Shown here piece after piece: positions 54,314 to 62,570 of a stretch of 64,000 bases of DNA. Every line of letters starts with the position of its first letter. The stretch's first letter is position 1. The notes below the pieces were generated by a model that was given only the letters and a program-made list of their open reading frames with translations, had not been told where the DNA came from and did no database searches. Origin of the DNA: Paenibacillus camelliae (GTDB lineage Bacteria > Bacillota > Bacilli > Paenibacillales > Paenibacillaceae); NCBI RefSeq assembly GCF_023715345.1, contig NZ_JAMBNY010000001.1:1-64000 (forward strand). The letters run 5' to 3'. Position numbers and translations under genes: made by a program.

Positions 54314-55035
54314 ATAGCGGGAACGAATGTAGATGGAATTTGCTGCAACGATTGAACGGAGAAATATTGTCCCTTTGGCTTAACATCAACTTGTATAATG
54401 TTATAGTTCCATTCATCAGGTACCTCGACATGGATCGCATGAATGCCTGCATGAAGAGCAGGAACGATATCATTACGAATAGAATTACCAATCATCCAAG
54501 TTCTTGAGCGTTCGAAAGCATGCTCTGTAAGCAGCTCATCTAGTGCAGATATATTTTTAACCTGTCGGATATAAATTCGGTCGTCGAAGTAACGCTTTAG
54601 ATCCATGTCATGGATTTTACGGAGTTGAATGCTATGCTCACCGCCGGTGTAGAGGTGGAGCTCATGGCCCTGATGCTGAAGCTGCTGCAATGTTTCCTCC
54701 ATATACGGATAAGGCTCCGTCTCATGAGCATAAACCTCCATGCCGAGCTTCCATAGCGAATCCTTTTCGGAAGATGAAACAGCTACTCCAAGAAGATCTG
54801 CAAAATGAACGTAAGTTTCAATGAATGATTGTGGAAAGTGCTCACTCTTGAAGCCAGACTGTCCGATCAGCTCACTGTCAAATTCGCTCTGCTTCGCTTT
54901 AACCGCATCGAGTGTAACGCTTGGATCGTTAAACCTGTTAACTAGCTGATGAGCAAATCTATCAATTGTACGAAAGAAATAACGATTGCAGTAGATTAAA
55001 GTATCATCAAGATCAAATAATATTTGCTGTGACAT
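54310..55035 (-). CDS. HAD-family hydrolase
   Basis: 241 residues. Motif I ILFDLDDTLIYCNRYF, motif II LHLYTGG, motif IV MIGNSIRNDIVPA, with a helical cap in between (EFDSELIGQSGFKSEHF). A soluble C1-cap phosphatase. Substrate unknown. Different from the HAD proteins at 1929 and 12027. Two minus-strand genes follow each other here with 77 bp between, so they may be transcribed separately. Confidence 0.87.
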   Translation of the reverse strand: MSQQILFDLDDTLIYCNRYFFRTIDRFAHQLVNRFNDPSVTLDAVKAKQSEFDSELIGQSGFKSEHFPQSFIETYVHFADLLGVAVSSSEKDSLWKLGMEVYAHETEPYPYMEETLQQLQHQGHELHLYTGGEHSIQLRKIHDMDLKRYFDDRIYIRQVKNISALDELLTEHAFERSRTWMIGNSIRNDIVPALHAGIHAIHVEVPDEWNYNIIQVDVKPKGQYFSVQSLQQIPSTFVPAI

Positions 55036-55112
55036 AATGTGTACTCCTTATTACAATCTCGTATGATCAATCTACCTTATTATAATAGAGTAGTCAAATG
55101 GAAAAGTATATG

Positions 55113-55337
55113 CTAGGCATAGCGTTGCTGCGCTTCGAGCAATCGATTTTTAATGAAAAGAATACGATGCTTAATGTAGAAGTCTTTGCTATCGCTACGA
55201 AGTTGTGACGGGCTGATCAGCTCACCTGTATCATTATTCTCAATTGTGAGTCTGCCATCGCTAAAAAAAGTAAAGGTCAAGTCTCGTTTCGGTGGTACCT
55301 TTTCAATAAATCTAAAATGCTGGGAAGTAGGATTCAT
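55113..55337 (-). CDS. Small protein of unknown function, probably SOS-regulated
   Basis: 74 residues, ATG ten bases from AAAGGAGG; a TTG at 55346 is too close to that site. Sequence is basic and strand-rich (LTFTFFSDGRLTIENNDTGELI) with a helical charged C-terminus (KDFYIKHRILFIKNRLLEAQQRYA). No membrane segment, signal peptide or LysM, so it is not a YneA-type division inhibitor. The promoter region has two LexA boxes (55372-55385 and 55399-55412). I do not recognise a family. Confidence 0.75.
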   Translation of the reverse strand: MNPTSQHFRFIEKVPPKRDLTFTFFSDGRLTIENNDTGELISPSQLRSDSKDFYIKHRILFIKNRLLEAQQRYA

Positions 55338-55371
55338 GCTGATCAAGCCTCCTTTAATTGGATAATAGAAT

Positions 55372-55420
55372 CGAACGTTTGTTCTAATATCATTATACCA
55401 AACATTTGTTCGTATGGAAA
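55372..55420 (-). promoter_or_regulatory. Promoter with two LexA (SOS) boxes
   Basis: Minus strand: -35 TTTCCA (55415-55420), 17 bp, -10 TATAAT (55392-55397). Box 2, CGAACAAATGTTTG on the minus strand (55399-55412), lies in the spacer and matches CGAACRNRYGTTYC at 13 of 14 positions. Box 1, AGAACAAACGTTCG (55372-55385), overlaps the expected start of transcription and matches at 12. On the plus strand TTGTTC-17-TATTTA (55406-55434) could be a divergent promoter for the ABC ATPase, also covered by box 2. Confidence 0.72.
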
Positions 55421-55487
55421 GAGGTTAGTATTTATCGTAAACTAAAAATATGAGATGCGTTTTCATTTTCATAGAAAGGATGACGAT

Positions 55488-56213
55488 ATGATACGGGTAC
55501 AAAATCTTACAAAGTCTATACCAGGTGGACCGAAGCTCCTTAAAAATATTACGTTTGATGCTTATGAAGGTGATTTCATTGCAGTAAAGGGAGCAAGCGG
55601 AAGCGGGAAATCAACGCTGCTAAAGTGCTTGGCGCTGCAAGAAAACTGGACGTCAGGCAAGTATATATTTAACGGGAAAAATGTGTTTGAAGGTGGATTC
55701 CGAGCGAAGATGCAGCTGAAGAAAGAGGTTGCATACTTAGAAGAGAAGCCTTATTTGTTTCCGGATAAAACCGCTTTAAAGAATGTAATTATCGGTGCTG
55801 TCGGTCAGACTCCTGCTTGGAGACGGTGGACAGGTATGGTCCGCAATGATGATTATATGGGTGCTATGGATATGATCGAGAAGCGTGGCCTGCTGGATAA
55901 GGCAAAAATGAAAGCGAGACATTTATCAGGGGGAGAGCAGCAAAGGATTGCCGTTGCTCGTGCACTTGTTCACGGCGCGAAAGTGATCGTAGCAGATGAG
56001 CCGGTTGCCGGACTTGATCCACATAATGCGGAGATCGTACTTAGCGAGCTAAAACAGCTGTGCAAGGAGCAAGGGCTGATCGTTATCTCTGTGCTTCATC
56101 AAGGTGACTGGGCAGAGCGCTATGCTGATCGCATCCTCGGCCTAAACGGTGGGGAGCTGGTGGTGGATGTATATGGCCGTAGACTAACAGAAAGAGAAAA
56201 AAACCTCCTTTAA
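55488..56213 (+). CDS. PhnC-like ABC transporter ATPase without adjacent permease
   Basis: 241 residues from ATG 55488, eight bases from AAAGGA. Walker A GASGSGKST, Q-loop region, signature LSGGEQQRIAVARAL, Walker B VIVADEPVAGLDP, switch His in VLHQGDW. The insert GQTPAWRRWTGMVRNDDYMGAMDMIEKRGLLDKA resembles PhnC of phosphonate importers. Neither permease nor binding protein genes are adjacent; the next element is a repeat. Monocistronic with a terminator at 56573. Confidence 0.85.
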   Translation: MIRVQNLTKSIPGGPKLLKNITFDAYEGDFIAVKGASGSGKSTLLKCLALQENWTSGKYIFNGKNVFEGGFRAKMQLKKEVAYLEEKPYLFPDKTALKNVIIGAVGQTPAWRRWTGMVRNDDYMGAMDMIEKRGLLDKAKMKARHLSGGEQQRIAVARALVHGAKVIVADEPVAGLDPHNAEIVLSELKQLCKEQGLIVISVLHQGDWAERYADRILGLNGGELVVDVYGRRLTEREKNLL

Positions 56214-56220
56214 GAGGAAA

Positions 56221-56385
56221 TTCAAAAGATTCGGCTTTGATGACGATGTGTTGCACTGTAGCTTAGTCGACGGCGAATATGCCACTCATCGGAAGCCTCC
56301 GGTGCTCATGTACCCAAAACGTACATTCCGCTCCTCGTTTCCTAGCTTCGTGGCATCTTCTTGGTCCTGAAAGCCGAACTTTTGA
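56221..56385 (-). repeat. Structured repeat, full copy, minus orientation
   Basis: On the minus strand it starts TTCAAAAGTTCGGCTTTCAG and ends AAAGCCGAATCTTTTGAA (55-58 kb locus copy E). The core hairpin here is ATGTAC/GTACAT, changed from CGTAC/GTACG in the other copies by a compensating pair of substitutions. The second arm pairs ATGCCAC with GTGGCAT. It starts seven bases after the ABC gene. Confidence 0.88.
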
Positions 56386-56406
56386 ACCTTCATTGGAAGA
56401 GGTTGG

Positions 56407-56548
56407 TTAAAAGTCCGGCTTTGATGACGATGTAACACTACGTAGTGGATTCGACGTCGAATATGGAGCGCTAGCGAAAACTCCGTTGCTCACGTACCAA
56501 CAACGTACGCTGCGCTACTTGTTTTCTACTAGCGCTCCATCTTGAAAC
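56407..56548 (-). repeat. Structured repeat, copy with one degraded end, minus orientation
   Basis: Core GCGCAGCGTACG...TTGGTACGTGAGC is intact. The second arm is long, ATGGAGCGCTAG with CTAGCGCTCCAT (12 bp). Two palindromes follow (ATTCGACGTCGAAT and CACTACGTAGTG) and the right end reads ATCGTCATCAAAGCC. The left end lacks the expected GGCTTTCAGGACC. Confidence 0.82.
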
Positions 56549-56572
56549 GATAGGTTACGTAATTAATTTAAA

Positions 56573-56617
56573 AAAGGCGAATTTCCATTCACAGTTGAAT
56601 GGGGATTTGCCTTTATT
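56573..56617 (+). terminator. Rho-independent terminator
   Basis: AAAGGC-AATT-CCATTC pairs with GAATGG-GATT-GCCTTT, then a T-run. It ends the ABC ATPase transcript beyond the two repeats, so the repeats are transcribed. The 210 bp that follow, up to 56827, show one short hairpin (GGGCTG/CAGCCC, 56726-56744) and a weak promoter candidate TTGACA at 56777. Confidence 0.75.
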
Positions 56618-56827
56618 TAATTTATACAGATGGACAGTAATCTATCGTAAGCAAACAGAAAAGCAAGAGGAATTCACGATGTGTGACTTTTTGAGGGCTG
56701 AGCATCTGGAATGACATGATGAGGATGGGCTGTATTCCAGCCCCATAATCTAGTTCGACATCGAAAGTCGGATCATTGACATGCACTACCTCTATGCAAC
56801 ATATAAATAAAGCATGGAGGTGTCAAA

Positions 56828-58447
56828 ATGATAGGTTTGATGATGTTTATGCTGCTAGTGTTTGTTGCCGTACTTTGTATGCTCGCTATTACGCTAAAGG
56901 TACAGGCTAGCTTACGCAAGCAAAATTATATTAGCGGTGTGCGATACGGAAAGGTTGTACAGCAGCTGCAAGACAAGCATGAGCTGCACCGCTTTGGCTT
57001 CGGTCAGTTCTTTAAAAGACAATATGGCGAGCTGTCCATATTTAGCATATCGATGAATACGATTGGTATGTTTCCAATCATGCTACTTTTGTTTGCTCCG
57101 ATGGTGATGCAAGGTGGGCTCGTTAATAGCCTGTTCGTGTATAGCGGTGTTGGTTTGCTTTTTATTGTTATTGTAGCTCTAATTGGTCAATACTTATCCT
57201 CGCAGCCTACTGCCGGCGGCTTATATCACGTCGCACTGCGCAGGGGAGGGGCATGGCTGGGTGCGATCGTTGGCGGCCTTCAGCTGGTTGCTCAGGTAGC
57301 TATGCTGCTTGGCTACAGCTATGGTGTCGTGTATTTTTTAAAGCTGCTCGCAGGACATAAGCTCATCTGGCTAGAGCAAATGTCTGTATTTACTATGGTC
57401 ATGGGTATAGTCATCCTAGTTATGGGGGTCATTGGCTTATTGAAGAGCAACTATTCTCCGCTGTTTCATTATCTTTCTATTATTATACAAGGGCTTGGTG
57501 TAATTGTTTTATTTATTGTTGTATATCGAGCGATGCAAGGAGATATTTATAACGGAATGCATTTGTTTCAGCTTGAGACCAATGTTAATGGCTGGTTTCC
57601 TGCTTCAAGTGAGCTGACACCGATGCATATAGGTTTTATGGTTGCATTGGCTTGTCGCTTCTTCATCGGCGGTGATGCCAGCTCACAAGCGGCTGAGGAG
57701 ACGATTGAGCCGAAGGTAAGAACGGCATGGTCGGCATTGCTCTCAACGTGCTACTCCTATATGGTCGGGATGATTTTAATGCTTGTGCTTGCGATTGTAT
57801 ATATGAACTTAGGTATCCAAGCAAATGGGGCAGCGGGTGAGCAGTGGTTTATGATACTTGCTGAACGGACGCCACAGCTTGGCGTTGGGCTGATGCTGCT
57901 AGCTTTACTAAGCTGCTGGTTTTCAGGCTCAACGTTATTGCATGTTAGTGCACGTACATTAATGGCAATGGCACGAGATGGCATTATTCCTTTGAAACAA
58001 ACGTTATCTAAAATCAGCTACAGTAAGCAAAGTCCTCAGCACGCCGTCATTGGCGTACAAGTACTAGCATGTATGATGCTGCTGGTGCTTTATATGATCG
58101 GTTCAACTGAGTTTTTCATCGTTAGCAGTTTGATCTCGTTCATTAGCTATGCTGTAATCTATGTGCTGCTTCTGTATGGCGTACCTCTCGATCAAAAAAC
58201 AACGCTGTGGAAGCTAGAGGAATGGGATAAGCCGATTCGCTTACTAAGCATACTTGTACTAATCGCATTAGTCAGTGCTGCTGGTTCTAGCTTGACTGCT
58301 TATGAGCTAGCCATCATCATATTACCTACTCTAGCAGTGCTTATCTACGCTGTCATAGCCAATGGATTTACGACAAAACTGCTGCAATATGATGTGACGA
58401 GCAGTCGAGATTTATTCGAACGAGAAAGAGAGCTGCCTTTACAATGA
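56828..58447 (+). CDS. APC-superfamily permease (amino acid transporter-like)
   Basis: 539 residues, about 12-13 transmembrane helices, ATG behind GGAGGTG. The segment CRFFIGGDASSQAAEETIEPKVRTAWSALLSTCYSYMVG is the APC-family pattern of a cytoplasmic loop after helix 6 with conserved Glu residues; STLLHVSARTLMAMARDGIIP is the matching helix 8-9 region. The extra N-terminal helix with a basic loop (LRKQNYISGVRYGK) is unusual. Relatives include GABA and choline permeases; substrate cannot be told. Confidence 0.87.
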   Translation: MIGLMMFMLLVFVAVLCMLAITLKVQASLRKQNYISGVRYGKVVQQLQDKHELHRFGFGQFFKRQYGELSIFSISMNTIGMFPIMLLLFAPMVMQGGLVNSLFVYSGVGLLFIVIVALIGQYLSSQPTAGGLYHVALRRGGAWLGAIVGGLQLVAQVAMLLGYSYGVVYFLKLLAGHKLIWLEQMSVFTMVMGIVILVMGVIGLLKSNYSPLFHYLSIIIQGLGVIVLFIVVYRAMQGDIYNGMHLFQLETNVNGWFPASSELTPMHIGFMVALACRFFIGGDASSQAAEETIEPKVRTAWSALLSTCYSYMVGMILMLVLAIVYMNLGIQANGAAGEQWFMILAERTPQLGVGLMLLALLSCWFSGSTLLHVSARTLMAMARDGIIPLKQTLSKISYSKQSPQHAVIGVQVLACMMLLVLYMIGSTEFFIVSSLISFISYAVIYVLLLYGVPLDQKTTLWKLEEWDKPIRLLSILVLIALVSAAGSSLTAYELAIIILPTLAVLIYAVIANGFTTKLLQYDVTSSRDLFERERELPLQ

Positions 58448-58927
58448 AGAGGGGGAGGTAGCTGTTTCTTAAATTGTGATTAAGGGTACTTCATGGAAGA
58501 AAATTAGATGATGAGTGATAGATCATAAGCGAAGCGATAGATAGAATCTGAAGACAACGATGAAATCTCAAAGCCTATGACTACCCATTAACATCAAGAA
58601 TGACCCTATAAATAATCTATAACATGAATATTTAATAGAGGAACTACAGATATTTATATGGTATAAAGAATATAGAGTTATAGATGGCGAAAGAGTGGAA
58701 GGCATAGTGGATTATAGTCGTTGTGGCCATTCGTTATTTTGGGGAAATAAGCTGCTTATCGTTACTTATATTTCCCGGGTAAGCGCAGAACTTTACAAAT
58801 GTCGCCTTGCTTTCGACGGTAGAACACGAAGCAAGCAGCAAGTTATTTTGTCGAAATGACGCATAAAATCTAACTATTTTGCCAATTCCGTCAATTAGAA
58901 GCTATAATACTTGTAGGTGGTGAATTC
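58448..58927 (+). promoter_or_regulatory. 480-bp intergenic region with the MOSC operon promoter
   Basis: No convincing coding frame. A stem CTTGCTTTCG/CGAAGCAAG lies at about 58816-58846. The promoter TTGCCA (58879-58884), 18 bp, TATAAT (58903-58908) lies 19 bp before the MOSC gene. No repeat or tRNA was recognised. Confidence 0.6.
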
Positions 58928-59611
58928 ATGGAAATAAGAAGGGAAATTGTGAAGAACGTGCCTGAAATTATCTCCTTTCAAGTTGGAGTTCCTCAGATGA
59001 TTAAGCATGGAAAGAAAGAAGTTCCAACCGCAATCTACAAGCAATTTTCTAATAAAAGTCACTACGTATCCTCACTTGGTGTGGAGGGTGACGAGCAAGG
59101 TGATAAAATTCACCACGGCGGAGTAGATAAAGCGGTATGTGTCTATCTTCAAGAAAGCTATAAGCATTGGGATCAGCTAGGGAGACCACTTGAGCCCGGC
59201 GCATTTGGAGAAAATATGACGATTTCAGGCCTTGAAGAGGATCAAGTATTAATTGGCAATACATATCGAATAGGTTCACTTATTGTTCAAGTTAGTCAGC
59301 CAAGACAGCCATGCTTTAAGCTCGGCATTCGTAATGAATGGCCACAGCTCGTACAGCTATCAATGGAAAGCGGTTATACGGGGTTCTATCTAAGAGTGCT
59401 TGAAGAAGGAGAAGCAAGCTTAGGTATGGAAGTAGAACTTATCGAGCAAGCACAGCATTCCATGTCGATTAAGGCTGCCAATCGCATCATGTATAGTAAA
59501 CAAAGTACAGTACAGCAATACGTGCAGCTCGCATCAATTACTGAGCTTGCTGAAGTGTGGAAAGAAAGCTTGGCAAGAAAAATAGAAAAACTAAAGCAAC
59601 AGACTCGTTAA
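58928..59611 (+). CDS. MOSC-domain protein (YiiM-like)
   Basis: 227 residues. MOSC fold with GVEGDEQGDKIHHGGVDKAV, PGAFGENMTISG and the catalytic Cys in QPRQPCFKLGIR. YiiM-type proteins use a molybdenum cofactor to reduce N-hydroxylated bases such as 6-hydroxylaminopurine. The C-terminus (about 170-227) has the small helical YiiM extension. First gene of a run of six; the next ATG is 33 bp downstream. Confidence 0.9.
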   Translation: MEIRREIVKNVPEIISFQVGVPQMIKHGKKEVPTAIYKQFSNKSHYVSSLGVEGDEQGDKIHHGGVDKAVCVYLQESYKHWDQLGRPLEPGAFGENMTISGLEEDQVLIGNTYRIGSLIVQVSQPRQPCFKLGIRNEWPQLVQLSMESGYTGFYLRVLEEGEASLGMEVELIEQAQHSMSIKAANRIMYSKQSTVQQYVQLASITELAEVWKESLARKIEKLKQQTR

Positions 59612-59643
59612 AAAAGAGGAAAATAGAAGAGGGAGGCTCATCA

Positions 59644-60618
59644 ATGGAAGGTTTTATGTCCGCTGAGCTGGAGCAGCTTTTAGGCCAGTATGCATGGCAC
59701 GGTCAGCCACGGATCATTCCTGGCTTAAGCGGCATGAATAATACGACGATTTTTCTCGAAGACGAGCAAGAACGATCCATTATTCGAATTTACAACAATC
59801 ATGCTGACCAGCAAAAGCTGATGTTCGAGCATCAGATGCTGCAGGCATTGCAGAAGCAGACATTAACGATCGCGACACCAGTACCAGTAATTAACAGGAT
59901 GGGGAGTACCGTATCTAAGCTGCAAAACGGAAAGCTAGCGGCCCGCTATCGTTACATTGAAGGCGAGCGTCCATCGGTTGCGAATGCTAAGCAATTAAAC
60001 AGCCTCGCGGAGGCTACTGCAAAGCTTAGTATAGCGCTGTCAAAGGTTGAGTTAAGTGAGGTGCCTGCATATAGCCCATATTATCAGCTGGCTCAGAACT
60101 ATCTTCCTCTCGATGAGCCTACAATGCTTCACTTACTCGGACACGAAGAGATTGCCCAGCTAGAAGAGCAGCTTTTGCTTATTCAGCAGGAGCGTGGCCA
60201 GCTGGAAGAGCTGGAGCATCAATTAAGCAAGCTTCCCCATCAATGGATTCACGGGGACATTAACTGTAGTAACGCACTTACTGTACAGGATAACGTGATC
60301 GCTATTCTTGATTTTGAATTTGTAACACGTGATCTTCGTGCTATGGAGCTTGCAGTGCTGCTGTCAGAGCTCATTAAGCCTAATATCGACGAGGTCACAG
60401 CAAAACTTCTTTCGATGCAAAAAGCGTACGTGTCGATTGTAGCCTTAACTGACAGCGAGCTAGCATTGCTGCCTGAGCTTATTAAGCTGCGAAGCGTGGA
60501 TGTTGTCATGCATTTTATTGAACGCTTCATGCAGGGGATCGACCCGATTGGTATCGTTGTAGCTATGATCAAGAACGCAGCTTATACCATTACATTTGTA
60601 AATGAGCAAATGAAATAA
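59644..60618 (+). CDS. Aminoglycoside phosphotransferase (APH)-like kinase
   Basis: 324 residues from ATG 59644 behind AGAGGGAGG; the frame upstream overlaps MOSC and is rejected. APH/ChoK fold: IIRIYNNHAD (Lys-equivalent strand), catalytic loop WIHGDINCSNAL with HGD, and metal-binding ILDFEF. The range RYIEGERPSVANAKQL fits homoserine-kinase-like/MTR-kinase-like members. The metabolite substrate is unknown; resistance is not implied. Confidence 0.87.
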   Translation: MEGFMSAELEQLLGQYAWHGQPRIIPGLSGMNNTTIFLEDEQERSIIRIYNNHADQQKLMFEHQMLQALQKQTLTIATPVPVINRMGSTVSKLQNGKLAARYRYIEGERPSVANAKQLNSLAEATAKLSIALSKVELSEVPAYSPYYQLAQNYLPLDEPTMLHLLGHEEIAQLEEQLLLIQQERGQLEELEHQLSKLPHQWIHGDINCSNALTVQDNVIAILDFEFVTRDLRAMELAVLLSELIKPNIDEVTAKLLSMQKAYVSIVALTDSELALLPELIKLRSVDVVMHFIERFMQGIDPIGIVVAMIKNAAYTITFVNEQMK

Positions 60619-60639
60619 GATGAAGGTGAGGGATGTACG

Positions 60640-61575
60640 ATGAGTTTAACGCTGGCTCAGCAGTTAGGCTATACAGAGCAGGATCGTCTGCTCATTATTA
60701 ATGGGGATGATTTTGGGTTAAGTGCATCCTTCAATGCGGGCATTCAAGAGCTGCTCGAGGCGGGCGCAATAAGCTCTGCTACGGTGATGATGCCATGTGC
60801 ATTTGCTCGTGCTGCTGCCGCATGGAGTGCAAAGCATCTGCAATATGATGTTGGTGTTCATTTTACGTTCACTAGTGAATGGGAGGCTTACAAATGGGCT
60901 CCTGTTACACGCAATGCGGACGTGTCGAGCTTGGTGACAAGTGAGGGATATTTCCACAGTGATTGCTTAGGCTTTGAGCAGTCAGCGGCGCCAAGTCAGG
61001 TCGCGCTTGAGCTGTATCATCAGATTGAAATGGCGCTGCATCTCGGGATGAAGCCTACTCACGCGGACAGCCATATGGGCAGTCTGTACGGCTTAGCGAC
61101 AGGCAAGCACTTTTTGCTGGAAGCACTTGATGTATGTGCGCATTATGGCCTCCCATTCCGCCTTCCGAGGTTCGTAAATGAAGCTCAGCAAGAGGTCGTA
61201 CCAGCTCAGCTTGCTCCACAATTGGCAGCGCTTGCGCAGCTTGCTGACCAGAAAGGAGTTGTTATCGTCGATTATTTGATCGGACTTCCCTTCGAATCAA
61301 GGGGAAATGAGACAACGGATAGCTTTCTGCAGGAGCTAATGGATTATCTAAAAAAGCTAAAGCCAGGTGTATCGGAGCTAATTGTACATCCAAGCAAGCC
61401 AGCAGCAGAATTACAGTCTTTTCATGGTCAAGCAAGCAAGCGGGTTATTGAATGGGAAGCGTTAAGTAAGCCGGATGTGAAGCAGTTTTTACAAGAGCAG
61501 AATATTAAGCTCATACACTGGAGAGAATTGCAGCAGCTTCAGCGAAACCAATCACGGCGAAGTTATCCATTCTAA
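60640..61575 (+). CDS. ChbG/YdjC-family carbohydrate deacetylase
   Basis: 311 residues. Metal site and base: INGDDFGLSASFN (Asp pair), DVGVHFTF (His) and THADSHMGS (His/Asp). ChbG/YdjC removes an acetyl group from chitooligosaccharide or related disaccharides; homologues in Gram-positives act on other acetylated sugars. ATG 60640 lies 21 bp after the kinase gene. A kinase plus deacetylase pairing suggests a shared sugar pathway, inferred only. Confidence 0.9.
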   Translation: MSLTLAQQLGYTEQDRLLIINGDDFGLSASFNAGIQELLEAGAISSATVMMPCAFARAAAAWSAKHLQYDVGVHFTFTSEWEAYKWAPVTRNADVSSLVTSEGYFHSDCLGFEQSAAPSQVALELYHQIEMALHLGMKPTHADSHMGSLYGLATGKHFLLEALDVCAHYGLPFRLPRFVNEAQQEVVPAQLAPQLAALAQLADQKGVVIVDYLIGLPFESRGNETTDSFLQELMDYLKKLKPGVSELIVHPSKPAAELQSFHGQASKRVIEWEALSKPDVKQFLQEQNIKLIHWRELQQLQRNQSRRSYPF

Positions 61576-61605
61576 TAAGGAGTCTATATTATTGGAGGCG
61601 GTTTA

Positions 61606-62565
61606 GTGAACCATTCATCGATACAGGATATTTTTCAAGCCGTAAAAAGCAATGTAGGAAAGGTTATTGTCGGGAAAGAAGAGGTTATTGAGCAGCTAGT
61701 GATTGCATTAATTACGAACGGTCATGTTCTGCTAGAGGATGTACCGGGAACGGGTAAAACGATGCTGGCGAAAGCTCTAGCCAGCTCGTTATCCCTGCAA
61801 TTTAAGCGCATCCAATTCACACCAGACTTGTTGCCTTCTGACCTTAGCGGTATACATTACTACAACCAGAAGAGCGGAGAGTTTGAATTTAGAGCAGGGC
61901 CGATCTTCAGCAACGTACTGCTTGCTGATGAGATTAATCGTGCAACGCCAAGAACACAATCGAGTCTGCTGGAATGTATGGAGGAGAGACAAGTGAGTAT
62001 CGATGGAATTACGATGCCACTCGGTTCTCCGTTTATGGTTATTGCTACACAAAACCCGATTGAGCAGCAAGGAACCTTTCCACTTCCAGAGGCTCAGCTA
62101 GATCGTTTCCTATTTAAGATAAAAATGGGCTATCCAACAAGTGATGAAGGACTACAATTATTGAAGCGCTTCAAGGATTCCAACCCACTTATGCAGCTGC
62201 AGTCAGTAATAACGAAGCAGCAGCTGGAGGAAGCTTCTGCTAGCTATATGAGTGTTAGTATATCGGACGAGCTGCTTGCCTATATCGTTGCGATTGTCGA
62301 GGCTACACGTGCCTTAGATGATGTCCAGATCGGTGTTTCCCCACGTGGAAGTCAAGCCTTGCTACGAGCAGCTCAGGTTTATGCTGCGCTACGGGGAAGA
62401 AGCTATGTCGTACCGGATGATATTAAAGCGATGGCTTCTCCAGTTCTTGCGCATCGTCTTGCGCTTAGAGGCATTCATCGAGGCAGCGATGCGGCAGAGC
62501 AAGTCATTGCTAGGGTTCTGCAGCAGGTTGCTGTACCAACAGAGCCAATGCCACATGGAGTGTAA
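61606..62565 (+). CDS. MoxR-family AAA+ ATPase
   Basis: 319 residues, GTG start behind GGAGGCGG. Walker A EDVPGTGKTMLAKAL, Walker B LLADEINRA, sensor 1 VIATQNPIEQQGTFPLPEAQLDRF and sensor 2 VSPRGSQALL are those of MoxR ATPases. These work as chaperone-like partners of the adjacent DUF58 protein and a membrane protein. Five bases separate it from the next gene. Confidence 0.95.
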   Translation: MNHSSIQDIFQAVKSNVGKVIVGKEEVIEQLVIALITNGHVLLEDVPGTGKTMLAKALASSLSLQFKRIQFTPDLLPSDLSGIHYYNQKSGEFEFRAGPIFSNVLLADEINRATPRTQSSLLECMEERQVSIDGITMPLGSPFMVIATQNPIEQQGTFPLPEAQLDRFLFKIKMGYPTSDEGLQLLKRFKDSNPLMQLQSVITKQQLEEASASYMSVSISDELLAYIVAIVEATRALDDVQIGVSPRGSQALLRAAQVYAALRGRSYVVPDDIKAMASPVLAHRLALRGIHRGSDAAEQVIARVLQQVAVPTEPMPHGV

Positions 62566-62570
62566 CGAAG

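Noticed and set aside
58448-58927. Possible tRNA or small gene in a 480-bp gap
   Set aside because: No cloverleaf and no frame with a ribosome site; only a promoter and a weak hairpin are visible.
59644-60618. Aminoglycoside resistance gene
   Set aside because: The APH fold is shared by many metabolite kinases; operon context is MOSC and a sugar deacetylase, with no resistance or mobile context.
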